The notes under the pieces: model-generated
What the model was told of the DNA's origin: nothing
Seen by the model: the letters and a program-made list of their open reading frames with translations, nothing else
Databases searched by the model: none
Origin: Bolinopsis microptera
Lineage: Eukaryota > Ctenophora > Tentaculata > Lobata > Bolinopsidae
Reading direction: 5' to 3'
Assembly (NCBI RefSeq): GCF_026151205.1
Contig: NC_087084.1
Coordinates: 1,032,312 to 1,096,311, forward strand
Length of the DNA: 64,000 bases
Shown: piece by piece, positions 42,412 to 52,510 of the stretch
How the letters are laid out: each line of letters begins with the position of its first letter
How positions within the stretch are numbered: the first letter of the stretch is position 1
Program-made: the position numbers and the translations under genes

Positions 42412-43725
42412 ATGACTTTATCAGCAGATAACCAAGAGCTTTTAAACAAGCTCAAGACCCTCGTGGAACTGGCAGATGATCAGTCCAACCTTATGCAAGC
42501 AGAGATAGATAAGCTTGCAATAAAAGAAGAAATCAAGGAAGAGCATGATAATGATGATCATGCATTAAAAGATGTTACGGAAAACATCGCAACAATGAAT
42601 GTGATCAGACATTCACCAAAACTTCGCAAATTTCTCAAAGGAGAGAACTTTGCACAATACTGCGAACGTTTCAAGGAGTTCGCATACATTTCAAAAATCC
42701 AGGACAAAAAGCTATATCTATACTTTTTGCAACACATGGACGACGAGACATACTCAGTTTTGAAGTTAGTCTCATTATCGGAAAATGAACAAGCAGATCC
42801 CGAATTATTTTGTGATGAATTCAAAAGGGAGATCTACGGAGAAGAGTGCACGACACTCAAAGCGGAGGTACTCGACTGTAAGCAGCTTTCATCGGAAAGC
42901 ATAGAAAAATATGCTTATCGTCTGAGAGAAAAAGGTATTATAGCCTTTTCAGAAGAGAATGTAGCTAATCAAAATTGTTTGATTGCATTCATCAAAGGGG
43001 TACGTGATCCTTACATTGGAAGGAAGCTCAACGAGGAAGAGCTTCATAGCTTCAGTGAAGCTGTAAAGCTAGCTAAGCGATTGGAAGCAATAGAGCGCCT
43101 ATATGGCGATAAGAAGGAAGCTGAAAATGTTTCCATTTTAAAAGAGACTCAAGTCTCATTTGTGCCTAATACTTCTGATGGACAGAGAGAACGGTATAAT
43201 CGTTCACAATCTCCTCCACATAGAAGTAGACCTACCAGCAGAGAACGATATAATCGTTCACAGTCACCTTCACATAATAGAAGTGCCAGTTACGATTCAA
43301 GAAACTCAGGCTATAGTTTCATATCACCATCTAGGCCTAGCAGAGATCGTAGTGTCTCAAGAAGCAGGTCGGAGTCGAGTCCCAGATGGACTCAATCGAG
43401 AAATGGATCTAGATCCTTCTCAAGACGAAGCCAAGGGTCAGAATTTAACAATTCACGGCCGGGAGGAAACAACAACAGTTTCAGATCAAGATCCCAAAAT
43501 AGATTCGTTCCACAAGGAAGGAACAATTTTCAGAAGCGGTGCTGGCACTGTAATAAAGTTGGTCACATTCAGAGACAGTGCTGGTCACTTCAGTCTCAAA
43601 ACGGTACATTTCAAAGAGGAAGAAATGACACTCAACCGTTCAACAACTCCCGATGGAATGAGACACAAGCAGGAACTCACGATACGAGTTTCAATGGTTC
43701 AAACAGAAGCACATCGTTAAACTAA
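42412..43725 (+). CDS. gag: Gag polyprotein
   Basis: 437 codons from ATG 42412, 19 bases after the LTR. The N-terminal half is helical and acidic/basic with a retrotransposon-gag-like region (ENFAQYCERFKEFAYIS, ESIEKYAYRLREKG). About residues 255-375 are strongly Arg/Ser-rich with repeated RYNRSQSP motifs, reminiscent of SR proteins. A single CCHC zinc knuckle (CWHCNKVGHIQRQC, residues 377-390) gives nucleic-acid binding. It forms the particle shell and packages RNA. The stop TAA 43723-43725 directly follows a GTTAAAC heptamer in the correct register for -1 slippage into pol. Confidence 0.9.
   Translation: MTLSADNQELLNKLKTLVELADDQSNLMQAEIDKLAIKEEIKEEHDNDDHALKDVTENIATMNVIRHSPKLRKFLKGENFAQYCERFKEFAYISKIQDKKLYLYFLQHMDDETYSVLKLVSLSENEQADPELFCDEFKREIYGEECTTLKAEVLDCKQLSSESIEKYAYRLREKGIIAFSEENVANQNCLIAFIKGVRDPYIGRKLNEEELHSFSEAVKLAKRLEAIERLYGDKKEAENVSILKETQVSFVPNTSDGQRERYNRSQSPPHRSRPTSRERYNRSQSPSHNRSASYDSRNSGYSFISPSRPSRDRSVSRSRSESSPRWTQSRNGSRSFSRRSQGSEFNNSRPGGNNNSFRSRSQNRFVPQGRNNFQKRCWHCNKVGHIQRQCWSLQSQNGTFQRGRNDTQPFNNSRWNETQAGTHDTSFNGSNRSTSLN
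43716..43722 (+). promoter_or_regulatory. Putative -1 ribosomal frameshift heptamer
   Basis: G TTA AAC in gag register, immediately before the gag stop. Slipping back one base continues into the pol frame, which is open across this point. GTTAAAC is a known slippery heptamer in other RNA viruses. I have not defined a downstream pseudoknot. Confidence 0.6.
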
Positions 43726-46700
43726 AGGGCGGTTGTAGAACGAATTTTCAAAAAGAAAATATAAATGCTTTGCAACCGCGTGCGAAGAACCAAATTATTG
43801 TCCGTGCTAATTGCAAAGGTGCCCCAGTAAATTTACTGGTAGATACCGGAGCAGGCATTAGTTTAGTAAATGCAAAATTCATAAAGCATTTTAATTTTAT
43901 GGAATATGTTAAGCCAACCTCTATAATGATAGCAGGTCTCGGCAAAAAAGTTATTCCAGTAGAAGGAGAAATCACACTGCCGATTTCAATAGCTAACTGT
44001 CTTGTAGAACACACATTTGTTTTATGTGACATGTTAGATAACGAATTTTTAGTCGGGATGGATATACTGACAAAAATTCAAGCTACGATTGATCTTCAGA
44101 ATAAGAGAATTCAAACTCCTCATGGAGAAGTAGAATTCTTTAATAAGCCGATCAGCATCGACAAACGAGTAAAGATACGATGCAATAAAACGGTAACAGT
44201 ACCTGCAAATACATCTGGATATTTGCCCGGTAAAATTGCTGTTCGTAACACAAAACAAAATTACGAAGGAATGGTTGACCCATTCAATAAACTTTCAGCA
44301 GAAAACGGAGTTTTCATTACAGGTTCCCTGTCTTACACAGAAAAGAATATATTACCTATTCACTATGTTAATGTTATGCCTCATGAAGTTAAAATATACC
44401 GAAATCAGTTAATAGGATTCTTTGAGCCTATACATACTGAAAAGGTACACAGTATCAACAAAATTGATGCACAGCTGCCAAAATATCATGGTCCCCAGGG
44501 AATCCCTCGATTACCTGAGGCGAAACCAGTAGAAGACATGGTTTCAAGTGGGAAATGGAGTAACCCTACAGAGTTACATAAACAGTTGGGTATTCATGAG
44601 TTAGAGATTCCAGAGTTTTATAAAACAAAACTCAAAGAACTCATAAACGAGTATAGTCATTGTTTTTCAAGAGATAGATTTGATTTGGGAGAGGCATCCT
44701 TCTCAAAAGCAAAAATACATCTCAAAAATGACTACACTCCTAAATGGATCCCTTCGAGACCAGTTAGCTACAAGCTTGAGCCACACATGGATGAAGAGAT
44801 TAGTAATATGATCAAGGCAGATCAAATTACAAGATGTCCCTTCAGTCTGTGGAATAGCATGGTTTTCTTGGTAAAAAAGCCCAACAATAGTGGAGATCCT
44901 AATCTTTCACAGTACAGATTTGTACAGGATGGAAGAGCGCTATCTTCACAATCTGTTCAGGATTGTTACGAATTGCCTCGAATCAATTCACTATTTGACA
45001 GAATATCCGATTGTGAATGGATATCGACATTTGATTTCCAGTCATCATTCACCCAAATTGGATTAGAGAGTACATCTCAGCCTCTCACAGCATTTACCTA
45101 TAAAGGTAATCGTTTCATGTGGAAACGCCTCGTGATGGGCCAGATCAGTTCTAGCGCCCAGTTTAGTCGTTGTGTCAACCTTCTTTTCTCTGGGATTGAT
45201 CGCCCTCTTAATTTAGCATTGTATGTTGACGACATGCTTTTGTGGTCAAATAATATAGAGTCTCATTTACAACGACTCAGATTCATACTGGAGAGACTCA
45301 CTTGGGGATGTCTCAAACTCAACCCACGCAAAACTCGTTTCCTACAAAAGGAAGCGAAATGGCTTGGTCACGTGGTATGCAAGGAAGGAATCAAATTGGA
45401 TCAAAACAGATGCCAAGCGATTCAAAAACTTCCAGAACCTAATTCTACAAAAGAGGTTCAGAAATTTCTCGGGATAATGAACTACAATCGTTCATATATC
45501 AAATCCTTTGCTCGTATAGCTGCCCCACTCTATGACTTACTCAAGAAAGGAGTAAAATTTGAGTGGTCAAAAGCCCACCAGGAAAGCTACAAGGCTTTAA
45601 AGGCGGCACTTCAGAGCGACCAAGTATTATCTGTTCCTGATCTAACAGATAAACAGCAGAGTTACATTGTGACTGTAGACTCATCAAAGAGAGGCCAAGG
45701 TGCAACCTTGTCACAAATGGTAAACGGCGAAAGACGTTTAATTGGATATTGGTCACGTGCTGTACCAAAGCACCAGCAGAAACTCGGGGCCACTCGCCTT
45801 GAGTTAATAGCACTGCATGGTGCATTAAAGCATTGGAAGTTATTGCTACTTGGTACTAAATTTATGGTTTTAACTGATTGCCGTGCAATATTATCACTAT
45901 CGAAAATATTCAAAAATGAAAATTCATATTTTCAAAGGCGGCTAGCAGACATATCTTCCTATAATTTTGAGATCCAGCACCGGGCTGGTGAGAGTGCAGA
46001 TATGAAAATGGCCGATTTTCTGAGCAGATTTTCATACAAAGAATCTTACAAAGATGGCGGGACTCAAACAGAGTCAAGTTATACATCTAAGATTCATGAA
46101 ATTATGCACTTGACAGAAGAAGAAAAAAGTAGCCCAGTTTCAACATCGGAAATTAAGGCTGAATACACGAAAGACGCAATTCTTTCAAAAGTGATAGACT
46201 GGATTAAAGCTGGAAACAAACCCACTCAATTTAACCACAGGAGTGAACCACCAGAACTCAGTCATTATTGGAAAGAATTTGACCTTTTACATTATAAAAA
46301 GGGAATTCTTTATCGTAAATGGAGAGATCCTGTCCTAAATGAAGACAGAGATCTCATTATTGTACCATGTACTTTAGTAGAACGTATTTTATACACGTTT
46401 CATGATACTATAGCTACATGTCATGCAGGTACTGAAGCATGCATTGATCGTTGTACGCAGAAGTTCTACTTTTATAAACTCAAGTACGAGTTTGAGCTAT
46501 ATATTAAAAGTTGTTTAAAATGTGCTCGCACTAAACAGCCGAAAGCTTATCTAAGAGCTCCCATGAAACCTATCGTATATTCAGATTTTGGACAGAATAT
46601 CAGCATAGATCATTTAGAGGGGAGTAAAACACCGACAGCATCAGGAAATGTTGCATTATTAACGATTTGTGATTCATTCACGAATTACCTTGTATGTGTA

Positions 46701-48146
46701 CCAGTCAGATCAACAGATACAATAACTAGTATCAAAGTTATTCTAGAGTACTGGATATTGGTTCATGGAATGCCCGACACGATAACACACGACCTCGGAT
46801 CGGGATTCACTTCTGGACTATGGAAAGCGGTGATGAAAGCATTCGATATCAAGGATGCAAAAACCACACCAAAGTTTTCACAATCAAATGGTAAGGCTGA
46901 AGCTTGCAATAAGAAGCTAAATCAGTGCTTAAGAGTCACTTTGACTCAAGACCAATGGAAAAATTATGATATTTATGTCAAATATCTTGTATTCTGTCTC
47001 AACAGCCTAAAAAACTCAAGGACCGGAATGTCACCCAATTTTTTGGTTTTCGGTCGAGAGTTGCGAATGCCCAGAGACTTATACATAGACGATGATGAAA
47101 GGCTCATTACTACGTTGTTAAACGACGAGGAGCTAAATGACAAGGTTAAGCGACAAGCTTATGACCTATACAAAAGAGTAGCTAGTATCACCCGAAAGGC
47201 TCGAGATGCTACTCAAAAACGTGTGGAATATATGACAAAGCAGTTTGATAAGAAAACTCATGGTCCTTATTTCACAGAAGGAGATTCATGTCTTCTATTG
47301 GTACTCTGGCCCAAGCACAAGTACGCTGAGAGGTGGACAGGCCCATACAAAGTGACTGAGGTCATCTCAGATCACTTATATATAGTAGATGTGAAGGGAG
47401 AAATGAAAGTGATTAGCATTTCAAAAATGAAACACTATAAAGAGAACAAGTTTTCAAGGATGAAAACTAGTGCTGAATCTACTCACAAACCTGGAGTAGA
47501 TAGATCTGATGTTTCGTCTCACAATTCTCCGGAGAGAAAGAGACAAGATAAGCAGAGAATAGCATCATCTTCATCTGAAGATGACAATGTGCTCATCTCG
47601 CTACATCAACCCAGAGTAAAGAGAAGAAGTCCTCGACTAGCTGCTAAACAGGATAATGATCTACCTTCACAGAATATGGTGGATGCGCCTAGCACAGAGC
47701 ACACCTCTATAGTTGACTCGGGTCAATCCGAGGGTATTATTCAGGACGAAATCATCATCGATCCTGACGATACAGGAATGAGTGAACATAATTCAATACT
47801 CGCTGATCCCAACTTGTCAGGTGCCTTGCCACAGAGCGAGCAAGGACTGCAAACTGCAATTGAAACCAGGAGTGACACGAATGTCTCAGGAGGTCAGACT
47901 ATGGATGACGAAGAAGCAGTTCCAGGGAGTTCACATGTTGTTACACTCAGTGACTCAGAACCGGAGAAAGAGGAGTCGACTAAACCTAAGAAGAGGAGTA
48001 AAACAACATACGCGTTACGTCAGGAGCCAGCTAAACCACGGAGGTTCGGATTTCCTATATTATCACCTCCAAAGAGCACTACCAAAAAGAAGGAAACTCT
48101 TCCGAAAATAAAGATTCAAAGCAAGAAGGGGAAGAGCAAGAAGTAA
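43722..48146 (+). CDS. pol: Pol polyprotein (PR-RT-RH-IN)
   Basis: In the -1 frame relative to gag, open from the frameshift site; there is no convincing ATG near its beginning. Numbering from 43770: aspartic protease LLVDTGAGIS at 22-31; reverse transcriptase with TFDFQSSF at about 420 and YVDDM at 485-489; RNase H with VTVDSSKRGQG at about 635, LELIALHGALK and LTDCRAIL; integrase with an H-x-H/C-x2-C zinc-binding region (CLKCARTK) and catalytic ISIDHLEG, THDLGSGF and NGKAEACN, the last two acids separated by 35 residues as is canonical. A GPY/F-like module (RWTGPYKVTEV) and a Ser-, acid- and basic-rich C-terminal tail follow; no chromodomain seen. All key catalytic residues are present. Typical Ty3/gypsy order. 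Confidence 0.9.
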   Translation, partial: LKGGCRTNFQKENINALQPRAKNQIIVRANCKGAPVNLLVDTGAGISLVNAKFIKHFNFMEYVKPTSIMIAGLGKKVIPVEGEITLPISIANCLVEHTFVLCDMLDNEFLVGMDILTKIQATIDLQNKRIQTPHGEVEFFNKPISIDKRVKIRCNKTVTVPANTSGYLPGKIAVRNTKQNYEGMVDPFNKLSAENGVFITGSLSYTEKNILPIHYVNVMPHEVKIYRNQLIGFFEPIHTEKVHSINKIDAQLPKYHGPQGIPRLPEAKPVEDMVSSGKWSNPTELHKQLGIHELEIPEFYKTKLKELINEYSHCFSRDRFDLGEASFSKAKIHLKNDYTPKWIPSRPVSYKLEPHMDEEISNMIKADQITRCPFSLWNSMVFLVKKPNNSGDPNLSQYRFVQDGRALSSQSVQDCYELPRINSLFDRISDCEWISTFDFQSSFTQIGLESTSQPLTAFTYKGNRFMWKRLVMGQISSSAQFSRCVNLLFSGIDRPLNLALYVDDMLLWSNNIESHLQRLRFILERLTWGCLKLNPRKTRFLQKEAKWLGHVVCKEGIKLDQNRCQAIQKLPEPNSTKEVQKFLGIMNYNRSYIKSFARIAAPLYDLLKKGVKFEWSKAHQESYKALKAALQSDQVLSVPDLTDKQQSYIVTVDSSKRGQGATLSQMVNGERRLIGYWSRAVPKHQQKLGATRLELIALHGALKHWKLLLLGTKFMVLTDCRAILSLSKIFKNENSYFQRRLADISSYNFEIQHRAGESADMKMADFLSRFSYKESYKDGGTQTESSYTSKIHEIMHLTEEEKSSPVSTSEIKAEYTKDAILSKVIDWIKAGNKPTQFNHRSEPPELSHYWKEFDLLHYKKGILYRKWRDPVLNEDRDLIIVPCTLVERILYTFHDTIATCHAGTEACIDRCTQKFYFYKLKYEFELYIKSCLKCARTKQPKAYLRAPMKPIVYSDFGQNISIDHLEGSKTPTASGNVALLTICDSFTNYLVCVPVRSTDTITSIKVILEYWILVHGMPDTITHDLGSGFTSGLWKAVMKAFDIKDAKTTPKFSQSNGKAEACNKKLNQCLRVTLTQDQWKNYDIYVKYLVFCLNSLKNSRTGMSPNFLVFGRELRMPRDLYIDDDERLITTLLNDEELNDKVKRQAYDLYKRVASITRKARDATQKRVEYMTKQFDKKTHGPYFTEGDSCLLLVLWPKHKYAERWTGPYKVTEVISDHLYIVDVKGEMKVISISKMKHYKENKFSRMKTSAESTHKPGVDRSDVSSHNSPERKRQDKQRIASSSSEDDNVLISLHQPRVKRRSPRLAAKQDNDLPSQNMVDAPSTEHTSIVDSGQSEGIIQDEIIIDPDDTGMSEHNSILADPNLSGALPQSEQGLQTAIETRSDTNVSGGQTMDDEEAVPGSSHVVTLSDSEPEKEESTKPKKRSKTTYALRQEPAKPRRFGFPILSPPKSTTKKKETLPKIKIQSKKGKSKK

Positions 48147-48402
48147 GTCGCAGTTCTAAAAGATCTAGGGAGATACGCGATCAATAAAGAACCACTGATA
48201 TTTTATTGTAGCCAGCAGAGAGGTCTACAGGTATAATATTTCATGCAGGTGTTCGATACTGTCGTACAGTATTATGCGTTAAATATTCAGAGACGTCTGA
48301 TTGTTTGATGACACTGTACAGTGATAAATTCAGTATCTTGACTTTAGACACCTTATTTTCTAGATACTTGAGCAGAGATATTATTTACCTATTTTACATA
48401 GC
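48147..48402 (+). other. Spacer between pol and env-like gene
   Basis: 256 bp with no frame of its own. In env-bearing elements the env mRNA is usually spliced, with an acceptor in this region; I cannot pick one confidently. Confidence 0.4.
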
Positions 48403-50253
48403 ATGTCTATACAGTTTATACCAGATAAACTGTTGATTATAGCTCTGTTGGTTGGCTTGACATGTGGATACACTGGCTCGGAAGATGACATCATAGCAAC
48501 CAATCTTGGCGTAAAGATAGAGAAAATTGGCAGAGTTGCAAATATTGAGAGAGAAATTCTGATATCAGTTCTCATAAAGCTGCCAAATATCTCTAAGATT
48601 TCAATAGAAAATCTATTTGACGAAGAGATCAGGAATACACATAGGAAATGTATTCAAGATGAAAGAAGTTTCAGTGACTCAGAACTACGTGGGCAAGCCA
48701 TGTTTAAGTCACATTATTTAAATTCTAGCGATACGAATTCAGCAGCCGAATTCAAAAAGTTATGGCGAGATATTGAGGAACAGTTCCAAAATATCATAGA
48801 TAAATATATCAAGGAGAGAAGCGAAATCTTAAAACCTTTCATTAAATCTCTCAATAATTCTGAGCGACAAAGTAGAAACATTGTTGGTTTCATATCAGGA
48901 GCGTCTTTGTCACTCCTCATGGGTGGGATTACGGAAGTACAGATTTACAAGATAAATCAGCATGTACAAGAGAATAGAATGGCTATAGAGAATGTCAAAC
49001 AAGCCATTTTAGCTGAACAATCAGAAATCAAAGTCATAAATGGCAAAGTGACCGGTTTCATCAAAGATATCACAAAAGATATCACGTACATGTTCCAACA
49101 GCAAACATGTCACCAATTTTATTCATCAATCGCGTTAAGAATTAAACACGAGATTGATGAATGCATAAGAAAAATTGATGACACTTTGTGGAGCGCCATC
49201 AGCGGACAGAATTTTCTGTCATTAACGCCGCGTATGTTAGATATTCATATGCTCAAACAGCTGGTGGAGTGGAATACTATACTGAACGAGACGATATACA
49301 ATAAAGATCCAAGTTTACTATATTCATTAGCCTCTGTTAGTCTTATAGAACTTGAAGAAAAGTTCAAATATGCACATTTTGTGATTCAAATTCCAATTAT
49401 GGCAGAATCAAATATAAATGATTTATACAAGACTAGACAGGTAGGAACCTACACAGGTCTAGGTTCACAGTGCATTTATCAGGAAATGCCGGCTTATATG
49501 TACAAGAATACAGATTTCAAGTATATGCATCTCGATAACTGCAAGAGACATGATTATCTATTTGCTTGTACAGCAGAGAACTTTTCGAATGAAACCTCGT
49601 GTTTACAAATGCATTCAAGTAATTGTACCTATTACAAACAAGAATGCAAGCAACACTATCAGTACGAAATGTCATTCATAGGATGTCTCATACGGAACAA
49701 TGTTGATAATAATACATTTGTCACAGATAACAAAGGTTTTGCTTACAACGTTAAACTCAGCAAGCACAGGACAGCCTATCTATATTGGAGAGATATTACC
49801 TATCTACAAATAGGCAATAAGCGTATCAGATCACCAAGTTCCAGAAATATGACTTTGTCTTTGATAATGTCAAATATTTCAATTAATGGAGAGGATCTGG
49901 ATTGGCACATTGACATGCAGAATGTTACCAATACATTCAAGAAAATATGCAAGAAATACGGGTCAAATCTGGAAGATTTAATAAGCCCAATTATTGAACA
50001 TTGGCATTCACCCGTTAAAAGCTACATATATTTCATTTGGCTAAGTGTACTTACAACTATCATGATTGTCTTTGTTGCACTAACTACATGGCCATGGATT
50101 CAATACAAAGCCAAGAGAATTCATAAGATATGTATTCTTGCAGAATCAGAATCTCCGGAGGATGATTCAAGTGAGAACTTATCATTGACAGACATTACCC
50201 CGAGGTCACCTTTAGTTATTACTAATATTAAGAAGACGGATACTTCGCTCTAG
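48403..50253 (+). CDS. env: Env-like membrane fusion glycoprotein
   Basis: 616 codons. There is a hydrophobic N-terminal signal segment (about residues 8-23), an RQSR furin-type cleavage site at 155-158 followed by a Gly/Ala/Leu-rich stretch (GFISGASLSLLMGG) that looks like a fusion peptide, then heptad-like helices, a cysteine-rich region at about 355-440, at least eight N-glycosylation sites, a membrane anchor at about 541-563 (YFIWLSVLTTIMIVFVALTT) and a tail of about 50 residues. This two-subunit layout with the cleavage site in the first third is that of the gypsy/errantivirus and baculovirus F-type Env family. The frame is uninterrupted. Presence of env suggests potential for extracellular particles; this is inference. 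Confidence 0.8.
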   Translation: MSIQFIPDKLLIIALLVGLTCGYTGSEDDIIATNLGVKIEKIGRVANIEREILISVLIKLPNISKISIENLFDEEIRNTHRKCIQDERSFSDSELRGQAMFKSHYLNSSDTNSAAEFKKLWRDIEEQFQNIIDKYIKERSEILKPFIKSLNNSERQSRNIVGFISGASLSLLMGGITEVQIYKINQHVQENRMAIENVKQAILAEQSEIKVINGKVTGFIKDITKDITYMFQQQTCHQFYSSIALRIKHEIDECIRKIDDTLWSAISGQNFLSLTPRMLDIHMLKQLVEWNTILNETIYNKDPSLLYSLASVSLIELEEKFKYAHFVIQIPIMAESNINDLYKTRQVGTYTGLGSQCIYQEMPAYMYKNTDFKYMHLDNCKRHDYLFACTAENFSNETSCLQMHSSNCTYYKQECKQHYQYEMSFIGCLIRNNVDNNTFVTDNKGFAYNVKLSKHRTAYLYWRDITYLQIGNKRIRSPSSRNMTLSLIMSNISINGEDLDWHIDMQNVTNTFKKICKKYGSNLEDLISPIIEHWHSPVKSYIYFIWLSVLTTIMIVFVALTTWPWIQYKAKRIHKICILAESESPEDDSSENLSLTDITPRSPLVITNIKKTDTSL

Positions 50254-50586
50254 CTTAATATTTCATTTATTTAAGGATGTTAACAGGAATCTATTCAATA
50301 TACCATCATAATTTTAGGATGTGGAATACATTCAAATCTAATTAGCATTCATACTAAGAATTTAACCAGATTAAATTCACGTTCTTACTTGTTTCATAAA
50401 ATTACCCGTGTTGTAAGAAATGAGAGAAAATAACCAAACATTTTCAAATAGTCTAAACATCGCACCGTTCAGATATCCAACTGGGTCTTGTTTAGACTAG
50501 CCGGCTCAAAATGTTTGTAAACATAAACAATACAAAAGACGGCCACAGAGACGAAAAAGTTAGATTTCATACAATCAACTTACAAC
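50254..50586 (+). other. Spacer between env-like gene and ORF4
   Basis: 333 bp with no coding frame of note. It could contain a splice acceptor or promoter for ORF4; none is obvious. Confidence 0.4.
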
Positions 50587-52278
50587 ATGTCTCACAACGA
50601 ATACGCCATGGAAATTGATGAAGACTTACTTCTGGAAGAGCTAGCCCTGTTGGACGACATACAACCTAAAACAAAGACTCCAGCAACACCAAATCCTGGA
50701 TCGGCTCCGGAACCTACTTGCGGTCCTGACACAGCAACACCAAATCCTGGACCGGCTCCTAAACCTACTTGCGGTCCTGATACAGCGACACCAAATCCTG
50801 GACCGGCTCCGGAACCTACTTGCGGTCCTGACACAGCAACACCAAATCCTGGACCGGCTCCTAAACCTACTTGCGGTCCTGATACAGCGACACCAAATCC
50901 TGGACCGGCTCCGGAACCTACTTGCAGTCCTAACACAGCGACACCAAATCCTGGACCGGCTCCTAAACCTACTTGCAGTCCTAACACAGCGACACCAAAT
51001 ACTGGACCGGCTCCTAAACCTACTTGCAGTCCTAACACAGCGACACCAAATCCTGGACCGGCTCCGGAACCTACTTGCAGTCCTAACACAGCGACACCAA
51101 ATCCTGGACCGGCTCCTAAACCTACTTGCAGTCCTAACACAGCGACACCAAATCCTGGACCGGCTCCGGAACCTACTTGCAGTCCTAACACAGCGACACC
51201 AAATACTGGACCGGCTCCTAAACCTACTTGCAGTCCTGGTGCAGAGATACCAGATCCCAAACCGGCTACAGAAACCTGTCAAAAGAGGGCACCGGACATA
51301 ACGAGACCGGAAAACACCGCAAGAGTATTCAGAGAAAGATATGGAGAATCCACTCAAAGGATTCATAAGATAGTGGCAGAAGAATTGGACAAACGATTCA
51401 AGACAAATCCTCCCAAACACTTCAAAGCAGGAGTACAAAAGAAGAGGATAAGGGAGGAGATTCAGAGCACATTGAGAGATGCAGCAACCCGTCAGCAACG
51501 ACAGTCACAGGGAGAGGCGAGCCGTCGACAGTCACAGGGAGAGGCAACCCGTCAGCAACGACAGTCACAGGGAGAGGCGAGCAATAGTGCCAGTGCCCCA
51601 CCGAAGACAGTAGCAGAAAACACCACGGTCATGAGGGAGCGTCTGCTGCAAATCTCACAGAAGCTGGAGATGATCCCTAAAGGAAGAGAAACGAAAGGAA
51701 TCTTAATAACAGATTCAATAAAATGGACGATAGAAGAATCTAGGACGGATTCACTACCACCCTTCCCAAAATACCAGGGATACAAGGGTCTATGGTCAAT
51801 TGAGAAGGCCAAGCTCGACGTATCCAGTATTCCAAAGGATCGATCCCACGAGTTGAGGAAAGAGTTGGGCAGAGTGGTGGAAAAAGAACTCTACACTAGA
51901 TGCGACTCAACCGAAGCATTCATAAGAATGCTGAAACGACTATCTCTTCAGGCAGAAAAGACTGTTCTTACAGAAATTTATGCCTGGAGAGATACGTCCA
52001 GAATGGCAGAATTTGAATCGATCAAATTCATTATGCCTACCAAACGCAACGACAGAATGAATGCGTTGCAATACCACCTGAAGGCACGAGGGAGGGAATT
52101 TACCCGTGCAGTGGATGCCCTGAGTGATGCTATAGAGACAAGCATGGACAAAAGATGGGATAGAAACCATAACGGTTTCATTAACGCTCTAGACACAGTA
52201 CTGAAAAGACTGTGGTGGATCGCCCATGTACATCGCTCAGTCAGCAAGCACTCACCAATGCAGAAATTACAATTTTAA
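50587..52278 (+). CDS. ORF4, accessory protein with 17-residue proline-rich repeats
   Basis: 563 codons from ATG 50587, between env and the 3' LTR. An acidic N-terminus (MEIDEDLLLEELALLDDI) is followed by eleven exact-length repeats of 17 residues (ATPNPGPAPEPTCGPDT type) at residues 33-219, one cysteine per repeat, alternating E and K and switching from GPDT to SPNT. Then come a charged helix (AEELDKRFKTNPPKHFKAG), a short QRQSQGEAS repeat at about 297-335 and a C-terminal helical part of about 220 residues (KGILITDSIKWTIEES, LGRVVEKELYTRC, ALQYHLKARGREF, LKRLWWIAHVHRS). No signal peptide or membrane segment. I do not recognise the family. Ty3/gypsy elements normally end at env, so this is an extra gene, perhaps captured. 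It could be a structural, regulatory or host-interaction protein. Confidence 0.8.
   Translation: MSHNEYAMEIDEDLLLEELALLDDIQPKTKTPATPNPGSAPEPTCGPDTATPNPGPAPKPTCGPDTATPNPGPAPEPTCGPDTATPNPGPAPKPTCGPDTATPNPGPAPEPTCSPNTATPNPGPAPKPTCSPNTATPNTGPAPKPTCSPNTATPNPGPAPEPTCSPNTATPNPGPAPKPTCSPNTATPNPGPAPEPTCSPNTATPNTGPAPKPTCSPGAEIPDPKPATETCQKRAPDITRPENTARVFRERYGESTQRIHKIVAEELDKRFKTNPPKHFKAGVQKKRIREEIQSTLRDAATRQQRQSQGEASRRQSQGEATRQQRQSQGEASNSASAPPKTVAENTTVMRERLLQISQKLEMIPKGRETKGILITDSIKWTIEESRTDSLPPFPKYQGYKGLWSIEKAKLDVSSIPKDRSHELRKELGRVVEKELYTRCDSTEAFIRMLKRLSLQAEKTVLTEIYAWRDTSRMAEFESIKFIMPTKRNDRMNALQYHLKARGREFTRAVDALSDAIETSMDKRWDRNHNGFINALDTVLKRLWWIAHVHRSVSKHSPMQKLQF
50683..51243 (+). repeat. 51-bp coding tandem repeat in ORF4, eleven units
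   Basis: Each unit is 51 bp with strong identity. The antisense frames are also free of stops across the array, so long antisense open frames (50592-51260, 50641-51498) appear as by-products. Confidence 0.95.
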
Positions 52279-52510
52279 TTTCAATATGCATCAAAAGAGT
52301 CCTTTTATGGTAGAAATTAAGAAAGAATTTCATTATTGTTACTATCCTCAAATTATATTCTTAATATTGTAATATCGCAGTTTTAATTGTTCATATTATC
52401 AATGAAGAGTGAAATCAAATTCAAATAAATAAATAAATTACACTCATTAAAGAAAGCCATAAAAGATAATCTCAAATATGAAATTATCTTTCAAATTGTT
52501 GGTGGGGATT
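52279..52510 (+). other. 3' untranslated region and polypurine tract
   Basis: AT-rich, with AATAAATAAATAAA at about 52424-52437 that could serve as a polyadenylation signal. GGTGGGGA at 52501-52508, just before the 3' LTR, is the likely polypurine primer for plus-strand DNA. Confidence 0.6.

Noticed and set aside
50592-51498. Long antisense open frames (222 and 285 codons) over ORF4
   Set aside because: They exist because the 51-bp repeat has no stop in any of these frames; the composition is pure repeat, and the sense frame continues into non-repetitive protein.
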